A DNA stretch of 42,151 nt from an uncultured Bacteroidales bacterium (lineage in GTDB: Bacteria; Bacteroidota; Bacteroidia; Bacteroidales; FEN-979), in contig CAIYJU010000050.1 of NCBI GenBank assembly GCA_903926565.1, positions 1 to 42,151 of the forward strand, in the 5' to 3' direction. Below are positions 17,659 through 24,967 of the stretch, piece after piece. The position numbers and the translations under genes are program-made. The notes beneath the pieces are model-generated. The model was not told where the DNA came from, searched no databases, and worked only from the letters and a program-made list of their open reading frames with translations. Positions within the stretch are counted from its first letter, which is position 1; every line of letters begins with the position of its first letter.

Positions 17659-18738
17659 CTAATATCGGTCGAGGCAATTCAGATCAGTGAAAGCAACTTT
17701 TAAGCGCTCCACCATCGACTTTTCAGCTTCCCTCAGCCAGACACGCGGGTCGTAGAATTTCTTGTTTGGTTTATCATCGCCGTCGGGGTTGCCGATCTGG
17801 CCCTGGAGATAGCCCTCGTTCTTTTTGTAGAAATTCAGGATACCATCCCAGAAAGCCCATTGGGTATCGGTGTCGATATTCATCTTTACCACACCGTAGC
17901 CAAGCGCTTCCGCGATTTTCTCAGGTTCGGAACCCGACCCGCCGTGAAACACGAAGTTGACCGGATTGGGGCCCGTGTTATATTTCTGCTGGATGTAAGA
18001 CTGTGAATTATGGAGAATTTTCGGTTCCAGTTTTACATTTCCGGGCTTATAAACACCGTGAACATTGCCAAAAGATGCGGCAATCGTGAAGTTGGGACTC
18101 ACACTCAGAAGGGTCTCATAAGCGAAGGCAACGTGTTCAGGCTGGGTATAGAGGCGGGAACTGTCGATGCCGGTATTGTCAACTCCGTCTTCTTCACCAC
18201 CGGTCACACCCAGTTCGATTTCGAGGGTCATGCCTATTTTGCTCATCCGTTCGAGGTAACGCTTGCAGATTTCGATATTTTCCTCCAGCGACTCTTCTGA
18301 AAGGTCGAGCATGTGTGAGCTGAACAAGGGTTTGCCATAAGTTGCAAAGTGCTTCTCACCGGCATCCAGCAGCCCGTCGATCCATGGCAACAGTTTTTTC
18401 GCGGCGTGATCGGTGTGCAGAATTACAGGGATACCGTATAATTCAGCGATTTCATGAACGTGCTGGGCGCCTGCGATACATCCTTTGATGGCAAGGCGTT
18501 CGTTCTCATTTTTCAGGGATTTGCCGGCATAGAAAATCCCGCCGCCATTTGAAAATTGAATGATGACCGGAGAATTAACGGCTTTTGCAGCCTCCATAAC
18601 CGCATTTACGGTATCTGTTCCGGTAACATTAACTGCGGGCAACGCGAAACGGTTGGCCTTTGCAATACGGAAAATCTCCTTAACTGCTTCTCCTGTGGCA
18701 ACGCCGGGAGCAACTGAATCCTTTATTTTTTCTGACAT
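17659..18738 (-). CDS. fbaA: Class II fructose-bisphosphate aldolase
   Basis: This 359-residue zinc enzyme cleaves fructose 1,6-bisphosphate in glycolysis and gluconeogenesis. Zinc-site and active-site segments are VILHTDHAAKK (about residue 107), the Glu-rich EIELGVTGGEEDGVDN (about 174-189), GNVHGVY (H near 229) and NFVFHGGSGS (H near 267), and the substrate loop VVKMNIDTDTQWAFW follows. Length fits the longer FbaA (type A) group. It has a well-formed promoter at 18771-18801 and a 32-nt leader, and stands alone on the minus strand, divergent from the barrel protein gene. Confidence 0.96.
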   Translation of the reverse strand: MSEKIKDSVAPGVATGEAVKEIFRIAKANRFALPAVNVTGTDTVNAVMEAAKAVNSPVIIQFSNGGGIFYAGKSLKNENERLAIKGCIAGAQHVHEIAELYGIPVILHTDHAAKKLLPWIDGLLDAGEKHFATYGKPLFSSHMLDLSEESLEENIEICKRYLERMSKIGMTLEIELGVTGGEEDGVDNTGIDSSRLYTQPEHVAFAYETLLSVSPNFTIAASFGNVHGVYKPGNVKLEPKILHNSQSYIQQKYNTGPNPVNFVFHGGSGSEPEKIAEALGYGVVKMNIDTDTQWAFWDGILNFYKKNEGYLQGQIGNPDGDDKPNKKFYDPRVWLREAEKSMVERLKVAFTDLNCLDRY

Positions 18739-18770
18739 ATAATTGGTTTATGGTTCCTCAGATGAATAGC

Positions 18771-18801
18771 CAAAATTACGCATTAACCGGTGATCTGCAA
18801 A
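18771..18801 (-). promoter_or_regulatory. Complete Bacteroidota promoter for fbaA
   Basis: On the minus strand TTTG (18798-18801) and TAATTTTG (18771-18778) are separated by exactly 19 bp, matching the TTTG-N19-TAnnTTTG consensus of the Bacteroidota primary sigma factor. This is the best promoter match I found in the window. Confidence 0.75.
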
Positions 18802-18840
18802 ATAATTTATGTTAATTTAAACTTAGATTAAATAAATGAT

Positions 18841-18848
18841 TAATTTTG
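18841..18848 (+). promoter_or_regulatory. -7 promoter box for the barrel protein gene
   Basis: TAATTTTG matches TAnnTTTG, 27 bases upstream of the ATG at 18876. No good -33 element is present at the usual spacing. Confidence 0.45.
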
Positions 18849-18875
18849 CCTTGTGAAACAATAAACAATTCGGTT

Positions 18876-19676
18876 ATGAGATTTTTCGTGGTTTTGTTGA
18901 CAGCCTTTTGTCTGAGTACGGTTCTTTTTGCCCAGGACCGGGTTTTTAATTACACCTATCAAAGTGGTGTTTTAGGGAAGGGAGAAAAGGAGCTGGAGAT
19001 ATGGAACACCTATCGCACTGGAAGATCCGGTTTTTACCACAGGATGGACACCCGTGCCGAATTTGAGATCGGGTTAAGCCGAAATCTTCAGACGGCTTTC
19101 TACCTTAACTATACCTCAAAAGCAACCGGATATGAAGTGGATTCGATTTCAGAGATTGCCCATGAAAACGATTTCAGCTTTTCAAACGAATGGAAATTCA
19201 AGCTGAGCGATCCCGCCGCCAACATGATCGGGTCTGCATTCTACGGGGAGATTACGGTGGGTACGACGGAATTTGAAATCGAAGCCAAAGTGATCCTTGA
19301 CAAGCAGATTGGCCGGGTAACCCAGGCCTTCAACATCGGCTTTGAGCCGGAATGGGAATGGGAGCCCGGAATTGATGAAATAGCAGCACATGCCGAATAT
19401 AAATTTGAGTTCAACTATGGGATTGGTGCCAGCCTGGGCAAAGGATGGGTTTTAGGAGCCGAGATGCGGAATCCGAATGTGTATACTGATGGAGCCTGGG
19501 CGCACAGCGCACTCTATGCCGGACCAACGGTCTCGTGGGCAGGGATCGGTTTCTGGGTTAACCTTACACTGATGCCCCAGGTCGCGGGACTTCGGGGAAA
19601 AACTCCCGGCCAGGGCCTGAACCTGGAAGAATTTGAGCGGTATGAGGCGAGGTTGTTATTTTCGGTGGCGCTGTGA
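18876..19676 (+). CDS. Probable outer-membrane beta-barrel (DUF6662-like)
   Basis: This 266-residue protein has a signal peptide (MRFFVVLLTAFCLSTVLFAQ) followed by strongly amphipathic beta strands rich in aromatic and acidic residues (ELEIWNTYRTGRSGFYHR, LQTAFYLNYTSKATGY, AEYKFEFNYGIGASLG) and a final strand YEARLLFSVAL, as in outer-membrane barrels. I believe it belongs to a family of uncharacterised barrels (DUF6662), but this rests on memory of the pattern. The frame is open from 18846; the ATG at 18876 is chosen because the signal sequence starts there. The cytochrome lipoprotein gene follows after 65 bp, so co-expression is likely. Confidence 0.7.
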   Translation: MRFFVVLLTAFCLSTVLFAQDRVFNYTYQSGVLGKGEKELEIWNTYRTGRSGFYHRMDTRAEFEIGLSRNLQTAFYLNYTSKATGYEVDSISEIAHENDFSFSNEWKFKLSDPAANMIGSAFYGEITVGTTEFEIEAKVILDKQIGRVTQAFNIGFEPEWEWEPGIDEIAAHAEYKFEFNYGIGASLGKGWVLGAEMRNPNVYTDGAWAHSALYAGPTVSWAGIGFWVNLTLMPQVAGLRGKTPGQGLNLEEFERYEARLLFSVAL

Positions 19677-19741
19677 AAAGTGTCTGGCAGGCTCACAGAC
19701 AGACGAGGGGCACACATGGGTTTTTCAGGAGGGGGGTCAGG

Positions 19742-20041
19742 ATGAATGTTGAAAAGATGAAAAAATGGTATTTTATCGGGTTGGCGGTCATGCTCGCGTG
19801 TTCTCCGGCGCTTTATATTCCGACACAGGAAGTTGCGAAACGGAAAAACCTAAACATAAATAGTCTCAATGAGGGAAGACGGCTCTATACCGGTCATTGC
19901 GGAAGTTGTCACCGCCTTCACCTCCCCGGTGAATTCGGGGAACAGGCATGGCGCTCCTATACGAATTCGATGCAGCCCAGGGCTAAGGTCACCGATGAGG
20001 AGAAGCGTTTGATCCTTGATTATATTCTGGCAGGAAAATAA
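19742..20041 (+). CDS. Small monohaem c-type cytochrome lipoprotein
   Basis: This 99-residue protein has a lipoprotein signal with Cys20 as the probable lipidated residue (AVMLACS) and one haem c attachment site, C53-G-S-C56-H57. Met77 in TNSMQPRAKV, followed by a helical DEEKRLILDYIL, fits the distal ligand and last helix of a small cytochrome c fold. It would sit in a membrane facing the periplasm or the outside and carry electrons. The frame opens at 19673, overlapping the preceding gene, but MNVEKMKKW at 19742 gives a normal signal sequence. The tRNA gene starts 26 bp after its stop. Confidence 0.85.
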   Translation: MNVEKMKKWYFIGLAVMLACSPALYIPTQEVAKRKNLNINSLNEGRRLYTGHCGSCHRLHLPGEFGEQAWRSYTNSMQPRAKVTDEEKRLILDYILAGK

Positions 20042-20049
20042 TTAAATTG

Positions 20050-20057
20050 TATCTTTG
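20050..20057 (+). promoter_or_regulatory. -7 promoter box for tRNA-Arg
   Basis: TATCTTTG, an exact TAnnTTTG match, ends 10 bases before the mature tRNA 5' end. CTGG at 20027-20030 occupies the -33 position imperfectly. Confidence 0.6.
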
Positions 20058-20067
20058 CAGCCAGAAT

Positions 20068-20141
20068 GGCTCCGTAGTTCAATTGGATAGAATGGCAGAT
20101 TCCGGTTCTGTTGGTTGGGGGTTCGAATCCCTTCGGAGTCA
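20068..20141 (+). tRNA. tRNA-Arg (anticodon CCG)
   Basis: The 74 bases fold as a full cloverleaf: acceptor GGCTCCG/CGGAGTC, D stem GTTC/GAAT, anticodon stem GCAGA/TCTGT with loop TTCCGGT (anticodon CCG, reading CGG), variable loop TGGTT, T stem GGGGG/CCCTT with loop TTCGAAT, and discriminator A. CCA is not encoded. A promoter box precedes it and a terminator-like hairpin follows about 70 bases downstream. Confidence 0.95.
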
Positions 20142-20210
20142 CAGATATATAATGATTATCAATGTGTTAAAAATGTTTTGAACTTTGAATTAATCATTAG
20201 AATTAAAAGT

Positions 20211-20242
20211 GGGCATCCTTTGGGGATACCCTCTTTTCTTTT
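20211..20242 (+). terminator. Probable Rho-independent terminator after tRNA-Arg
   Basis: GGGCATCC (20211-20218) pairs with GGATACCC (20224-20231) with one mismatch around a short loop. The T-rich run TCTTTTCTTTT follows at once. Confidence 0.65.
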
Positions 20243-20271
20243 AAAGCACTATGGTAATTTCCTTGTGATTA

Positions 20272-20505
20272 CTATTTTGGAGTAGTATTTGATTGAGCAG
20301 GAGCAACTTTAACCTCTGTTGGTTTAACCTTGGTGGTTACTTTCTTCGCTATTGGCTTACTGAGTTTAGCAGAAGCTGCCATCTCCTGAATTCTTTGTTT
20401 TTCAGTTGATTTTCTCTTCACTTCTGATTTTATGTCCTTCTTTGGTATAATACATCATGAGCACGGACTCAAGTTCCTGATCACTAAATATTATTGTTTT
20501 ATTTT
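20272..20505 (-). pseudogene. Frameshifted remnant of an unknown gene
   Basis: Read on the minus strand, one frame gives a protein-like stretch (IFSDQELESVLMMYYTKEG) that soon stops. The next frame continues as VKRKSTEKQRIQEMAAS and then a Lys/Pro/Ala/Thr-rich tail ending at the stop at 20272-20274. A single frameshift near 20420 would join them into one C-terminal region. No start codon in a sensible place remains. I do not recognise the family. Confidence 0.4.
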
Positions 20506-20522
20506 ATTTGGATTTGTTTCAG

Positions 20523-20681
20523 GTGAAAAAGTACGGATTTCCAAAGGAATTTACGATTGTAGATAATTTCGATCGTAAGCAAGCGAATTTGATCGAACTG
20601 AATCTTTCATTGTTGTCAGGAGAGGTTTTATTGATAAGACTGCATTATCAGATTCATGAACAATGCATTGTACCTGGCTGA
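20523..20681 (+). pseudogene. Short open stretch, possible gene fragment
   Basis: From a GTG, 52 codons read VKKYGFPKEFTIVDNFDRKQ and on to an HYQIHEQC-type ending before a stop. Amino-acid composition is more protein-like than in the surrounding AT-rich DNA, but there is no ATG, promoter or recognisable domain. It may be a fragment of a lost gene or chance. It runs away from the remnant at 20272-20505. Confidence 0.25.
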
Positions 20682-20967
20682 TCAGGCATTTTTAAATTTC
20701 TTTCAGAATTTCTTTGACTTTACCTTTCAAATACCTTATATTTACATATTCGAAAACAGGACATGTATCATGAATACATCTGTTTCATATCCTCCCCTTT
20801 TACATGTATTTCGCTGTGAATTGCATAATTGGAATCCAATTTCATTCTTGATATTTTGCTTAGGATATTGCAGTTATACATTTAAACTTTCATTCAGTAA
20901 TTCATAAAGAAAATCAACTCTTTTTCTATTTTATAACATTATCCTTACATATTAAACGCTTTTGACT

Positions 20968-21864
20968 ATGAAAACACATTTCCTATTCATCATTATTGCA
21001 TTCCTGCTGTCGTCAATTAGTTTACAACTTTTAGCCCAGGTATCGGTCACTCCCGATGGCCGTGCTCCCGACAGTTCCGCCATGCTTGATGTGGTTTCAT
21101 TGAACAAGGGTTTGCTGCTTCCTCGTCTGACACATCAGCAGATTCAGTCTATTGCCAATCCCGCCAACGGATTGCTGGTGTTTTGCACGACCGACAAGAA
21201 ATTCTATGCTTTTCAGGCAGGCAATAACGTGTTCAGGGAAATTTCTTATGGTTCCGGCCGGATTACCTCCTGTTGCTATTGCGGCAATGATTTGACGGAT
21301 CAACGCGACGGGAAGATCTACCGGACGATTTTGATCGGGAACCAATGCTGGATGGCACAAAACCTTAATATTGGCATTCCATCGGACGGCAGCGTGACCC
21401 CGCAAAACAACGGTGCCATTGAAAAACACTGTTACAACGACTATGAAGACAACTGTAACTTATACGGGGGCCTTTACCGGTGGAAAGAGATGATGCACTA
21501 TGTCACCACGCCTGGTAGCCAGGGGATTTGTCCTGCCGGCTGGCATATTCCAACCGACGAGGAATGGACCACCCTGATCTCCTATCTTGGCGGAGCAGGT
21601 GTTGCCGGTGGTCCGATGAAAAGTACCGGTTTCTGGATGTCGCCAAACAACGGCGCAACCAATACGAGCGGATTCAGCGCTTTCCCGGGAGGAATAAAAG
21701 ATATTCCCGGTTTTGATAAACTTTCAACAAAAGGCTACTTCTGGTCCTCGACAAACAATAGCGATACAACTGCCTATGCCAGGGAACTCGGTTACGACAC
21801 AGGCACCGTGAACCGTATTGCAACACCCACGATGAATGGGGCCTCGGTTCGTTGTGTGAAGTAA
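20968..21864 (+). CDS. Secreted protein: shared head module plus FISUMP domain
   Basis: This 298-residue protein is the first gene of the surface-protein operon. After a signal peptide (to about Q24) comes a head module (about 25-92) shared with the next two genes: D-S-S-A-M-L-D at 35-41, then K-G-L-L-L-P-R-L-T and a hydrophobic G-L-L-V-F-C segment. The rest (about 108-298) is a FISUMP domain (Fibrobacter succinogenes major paralogous domain): YRTILIGNQCWMAQNLNIG, CPAGWHIPTDEEWTTL, YFWSSTNNSDTTAYARELGY and a final VRCVK. FISUMP is a secreted or surface module of unknown molecular role. The frame opens at a TTG at 20962, but the ATG at 20968 puts S-A-M-L at residues 37-40, exactly as in the two paralogues. 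No T9SS sorting domain is visible. Confidence 0.88.
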   Translation: MKTHFLFIIIAFLLSSISLQLLAQVSVTPDGRAPDSSAMLDVVSLNKGLLLPRLTHQQIQSIANPANGLLVFCTTDKKFYAFQAGNNVFREISYGSGRITSCCYCGNDLTDQRDGKIYRTILIGNQCWMAQNLNIGIPSDGSVTPQNNGAIEKHCYNDYEDNCNLYGGLYRWKEMMHYVTTPGSQGICPAGWHIPTDEEWTTLISYLGGAGVAGGPMKSTGFWMSPNNGATNTSGFSAFPGGIKDIPGFDKLSTKGYFWSSTNNSDTTAYARELGYDTGTVNRIATPTMNGASVRCVK

Positions 21865-21910
21865 CCCGCCATAAATAAATCCATTGCAACAGCAATAAAA
21901 TCCTACCACC

Positions 21911-22651
21911 ATGAAAAAACATTTTTTTTTAATCAGTTTGACAGGATTGCTGATTTTTTTTACGTTTCAGCTTTCTGCCCAGGTATCCATTTCAACCGAT
22001 GCGGCCGGTGCGGATAATTCAGCGATGCTCGATATCAGACCCCCCGTACCCAAAGGCGTTCTGTTCCCGCGTTTAACCGTGGAACAGATGCAGGCGATCG
22101 TTAACCCGACGAATGGATTGCTGTTGTTTTGCATTACCGACAATAAATTTTATACTTACATCGCTGCTGAAAACAGGTGGAGAGATCTGATTTATGGCGC
22201 GGATTCGATAAACCTGCTGCCTATGACCGCACCTGTTACGTGGCTTCCCGGAATCCAGTCGACTCCCGGTACCATCATCAGTGTTCCTGTAAAAGTTACC
22301 GGGTTTATCAACATCGGGGCCGTTTCGCTGACCATGCTCTTTGATACTGCGGTACTAACATACATTGAGGGTATCAACAGTTCGGGATTTCCTGGTATGC
22401 AAAGCAACAATGCATTACCCGGGAAAATCGCCCTCGGAGGCACTACGACAGGCGACGGGATCACCCTGCCGAACAATTCTACGCTTTATACCATTAACTT
22501 CCTTTATAAAGGCGGTTCAACACAAATGACATGGTGGGATTATGGCCCATCCTGTGAATATACAGGTCCGCCGGGTTACCCTGTCCTTCCTGATATACCG
22601 CAAGACACCTATTATATAAATGGTTCCGTTGGCCCTGTTAACCAACCATAA
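21911..22651 (+). CDS. Secreted protein: shared head module plus cohesin-like domain
   Basis: This 246-residue protein has a signal peptide (MKKHFFLISLTGLLIFFTFQLSAQ) and the same head module as its neighbours (S-A-M-L at 37-40, KGVLFPRLTVEQM, GLLLFCITDNKFYTY). The tail (about 112-246) resembles a cohesin-type beta sandwich: TIISVPVKVTGFINIGAVSL, MLFDTAVLTYIEGI, a Gly-rich middle and LYTINFLYKGG. Cohesins bind dockerins in cellulosomes, but similar folds occur as general adhesion modules, and no dockerin is evident in this window. The gene lies 46 bp after the FISUMP gene and 37 bp before the next, so co-transcription is likely. Confidence 0.8.
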   Translation: MKKHFFLISLTGLLIFFTFQLSAQVSISTDAAGADNSAMLDIRPPVPKGVLFPRLTVEQMQAIVNPTNGLLLFCITDNKFYTYIAAENRWRDLIYGADSINLLPMTAPVTWLPGIQSTPGTIISVPVKVTGFINIGAVSLTMLFDTAVLTYIEGINSSGFPGMQSNNALPGKIALGGTTTGDGITLPNNSTLYTINFLYKGGSTQMTWWDYGPSCEYTGPPGYPVLPDIPQDTYYINGSVGPVNQP

Positions 22652-22688
22652 TTTTTTAAAAATATTTATTTCCATAAGATCTCCCGTC

Positions 22689-24944
22689 ATGAAAAGAAAA
22701 CAAATATTACCCGGTTTCATTGCACTTTTCCTGGCCCTTTTTTTTCAGGTTCCGGCCCAGGTAGTCATCACCAACGACAGCACTGCCGCTGACAGTTCAG
22801 CCATGCTCGATGTAAAATCCACGACAAAGGGGGTGGCAATACCACGGTTAACTGTAGAGCAGATCCGGGCCATTCCCAATCCTGCGATCGGGCTTGTGGT
22901 GTTTTGCACCTCGGATGATCAGTTTTATACCTATACAGGCAGCGACACTGTGTCAGGAAAAACAGTTGCCGGCGGTGGAGTGTGGAAATTAACAGGAGGA
23001 ACAACCGCCTTTTTAAATGAATGTTATTGTATCTCATGGGGGGGGCAATCGGGCCCTGGGCCATTCCCTTACACATATGAACAAACATTAAGCTTTTGCA
23101 ATTCTGATCCAGTCTTTAACATTAATTGTCCTTTAGGTGTAGACCATTATTATACTGGTCCAGGTCCATTTCCGGTGTCTTGTTGGGCGTCGTATGCATG
23201 GACAGGCGCCACGCTTCCACCCCCGGCTTGGTCATCAACCCCTGTTTCATTGACTATTGACCCTTCCATGCTAACCTGCGGAAAATATACTTACACTTTT
23301 AACATAAAGGTTTGGGGAAATATCCTCTGTCACCAGGATTATACAGTTTATATATTCCCGGAATGTCTCACCATCGAGAAATTGACCGGAGGCGTGCCTG
23401 GCCCCCCTCATTCATCCTGCACAGCGGGGGATATCCTGGAATTTTGCAGGGATCAGGAAGGAAGGCTGTCCTCCGGATGCGCTGAGTTTCCTTTATCATG
23501 GGAATATAGTGATAATGGAGCGCCATTTCTGCCATGGAATCCTCCCACGACGCCAACCCCATATACCGATGATCCTATTTATCTGAACTTTGGTAATATC
23601 ACAAGCCCATCATCATGTCCGTCTACCAGTCCCGCAACAGATTGTTATTTACAGAGAACATACAGGGCGACCCTCACAAAACCGGCGGGATGGCCGGCAT
23701 GGCCATCTGGTTGCCCGAATCAGAATGTCCTGACCATCCCGGCAAAAATCTATTACCCCTCTATGGCAGGACTTAACATGGCTTATTTAAGCCATCCATA
23801 TACTGTCAGTGGAAATACCTATAAAGTCTGCAGCGATAAAAATGCAGATTGCATCCCTGATTATCCGGTAGATATAACACCCTCGCTTTGGCAACGAACA
23901 GGGCACATAACCAATGGAAGTCCAAACGGAATAGGCAATCAGTCATTTTCTGTATACGCACCGGGAACTTACGAATATTGGGCAACAGTCCAAAACGGTC
24001 CTGCTGGAACATGTGGCCCCGACACAAAATCGATATGGCTCATCGTGGAGGATCCCTTCTGCCCGGAGATCACGAACACCCGGGAATGGGCATGCCCGGA
24101 TAAAACGGAAGATATCATATCACTTTTACATTCTGAAGATCTGCCTCCGGGCGCGACCATCCAGTGGTATTACCAGATAAACTGTGTGGACCCCTGGTAC
24201 CCTGCGGATTATGTTCAGTTCGGTCCAAGCAACGGGTACCAGCAGAACACGAACATGATAGGAAGCCTGAATCCATGGTATAATCCTGTTTGTTCTTCGC
24301 TGATAACAGAAAGCCTGTGCTGGAAAGTTGAGATTACACCCGCCGCCGGTTCGGCCTGTACAGCCGCTACCTCTTCACGCGGATCAGATATAGAATTTCC
24401 CAATGGAAAAATAAAGCTCATCAAGAAGCCCGGAAAACCGGCCGTAAACATATCTCCGCCGCCACCGAGATGCTGCGGGACAAATTTTTTGCTCACCGCA
24501 AGTACGCCGGTGACGGGCACACCTCCTTTTTCATATGAATGGTACCACAACGGGCAGATCATCGGCGCCGGCAGCAGTATCAATGTTACCGCGCCGGGAG
24601 ATTATTTCGTGAGGGTTTATAACAGGAACCGCTGCGACTGGACCCAATCGGATACCACTCACCTTACGTGTTGCTCGGTCAATCTGAATGTAACAGCCGA
24701 TTGCTGTTCCGACGGTGTGACCCCCATGACCCTGGTTGCCTCAGCCACTTCGACATGCGGTAACGTAATAGGAACCTACACATGGAACGGTCCAAACGGA
24801 TATAGCTTTACTTCAACCAGCCCGGTTCTGGTTCTTGATCCGCCTCCGACCTTTCCGCCAGGAGAATGGATTTATACCGTAACGGCAAGAGATGCCATGT
24901 TATGCCAAAGTACGACGACAGTCATCATCCTGGCTTGTCCGTAA
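22689..24944 (+). CDS. Large secreted Cys-rich protein: shared head plus Ig/PKD-like domains
   Basis: This 751-residue protein begins with a signal peptide and the head module (S-A-M-L at 37-40, TTKGVAIPRLTVEQIR, GLVVFCTSDDQFYTYTG). The remainder is a chain of Ig/PKD-like beta domains unusually rich in paired cysteines, Trp, Tyr, Gly and Pro. Clear late units are RCCGTNFLLTAS...FSYEWYHNGQ and CCSDGVTPMTLVAS...GTYTWNGPNG. The protein ends directly after the last unit (TTVIILACP) with no T9SS sorting domain or FISUMP tail. The open frame extends upstream to 22620, but 22689 gives a signal sequence in register with the paralogues. Probably disulfide-stabilised, extracellular and adhesive or structural; the partner is unknown. 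Confidence 0.8.
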   Translation: MKRKQILPGFIALFLALFFQVPAQVVITNDSTAADSSAMLDVKSTTKGVAIPRLTVEQIRAIPNPAIGLVVFCTSDDQFYTYTGSDTVSGKTVAGGGVWKLTGGTTAFLNECYCISWGGQSGPGPFPYTYEQTLSFCNSDPVFNINCPLGVDHYYTGPGPFPVSCWASYAWTGATLPPPAWSSTPVSLTIDPSMLTCGKYTYTFNIKVWGNILCHQDYTVYIFPECLTIEKLTGGVPGPPHSSCTAGDILEFCRDQEGRLSSGCAEFPLSWEYSDNGAPFLPWNPPTTPTPYTDDPIYLNFGNITSPSSCPSTSPATDCYLQRTYRATLTKPAGWPAWPSGCPNQNVLTIPAKIYYPSMAGLNMAYLSHPYTVSGNTYKVCSDKNADCIPDYPVDITPSLWQRTGHITNGSPNGIGNQSFSVYAPGTYEYWATVQNGPAGTCGPDTKSIWLIVEDPFCPEITNTREWACPDKTEDIISLLHSEDLPPGATIQWYYQINCVDPWYPADYVQFGPSNGYQQNTNMIGSLNPWYNPVCSSLITESLCWKVEITPAAGSACTAATSSRGSDIEFPNGKIKLIKKPGKPAVNISPPPPRCCGTNFLLTASTPVTGTPPFSYEWYHNGQIIGAGSSINVTAPGDYFVRVYNRNRCDWTQSDTTHLTCCSVNLNVTADCCSDGVTPMTLVASATSTCGNVIGTYTWNGPNGYSFTSTSPVLVLDPPPTFPPGEWIYTVTARDAMLCQSTTTVIILACP

Positions 24945-24967
24945 ATCAGGAATCATATTTTTTAACC

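Larger units (their letters stand above)
20243..20967. other. AT-rich gap with decayed coding remnants
   Basis: About 725 bp with no intact gene. It contains a frameshifted minus-strand remnant (20272-20505), a short plus-strand open stretch (20523-20681), and AT-rich DNA that must hold the promoter of the surface-protein operon. An 83-codon ATG frame at 20656-20907 is rich in Phe and Ile as expected of AT-rich non-coding DNA and is not called. No exact promoter box was found just upstream of 20968. Confidence 0.5.

Noticed and set aside
20068..20141. tRNA-Arg as an integration site with flanking att repeats
   Set aside because: I could not find a second copy of the tRNA 3' end within the window, and no integrase gene is present.
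20656..20907. 83-codon frame before the surface operon
   Set aside because: Very rich in Phe, Ile, Tyr and Asn as expected from AT-rich DNA, with no signal peptide pattern or recognisable homology.
21911..22651. Cohesin-like domain as evidence of a cellulosome
   Set aside because: No dockerin or glycoside hydrolase is visible in the window; the fold is also common in general adhesion proteins.
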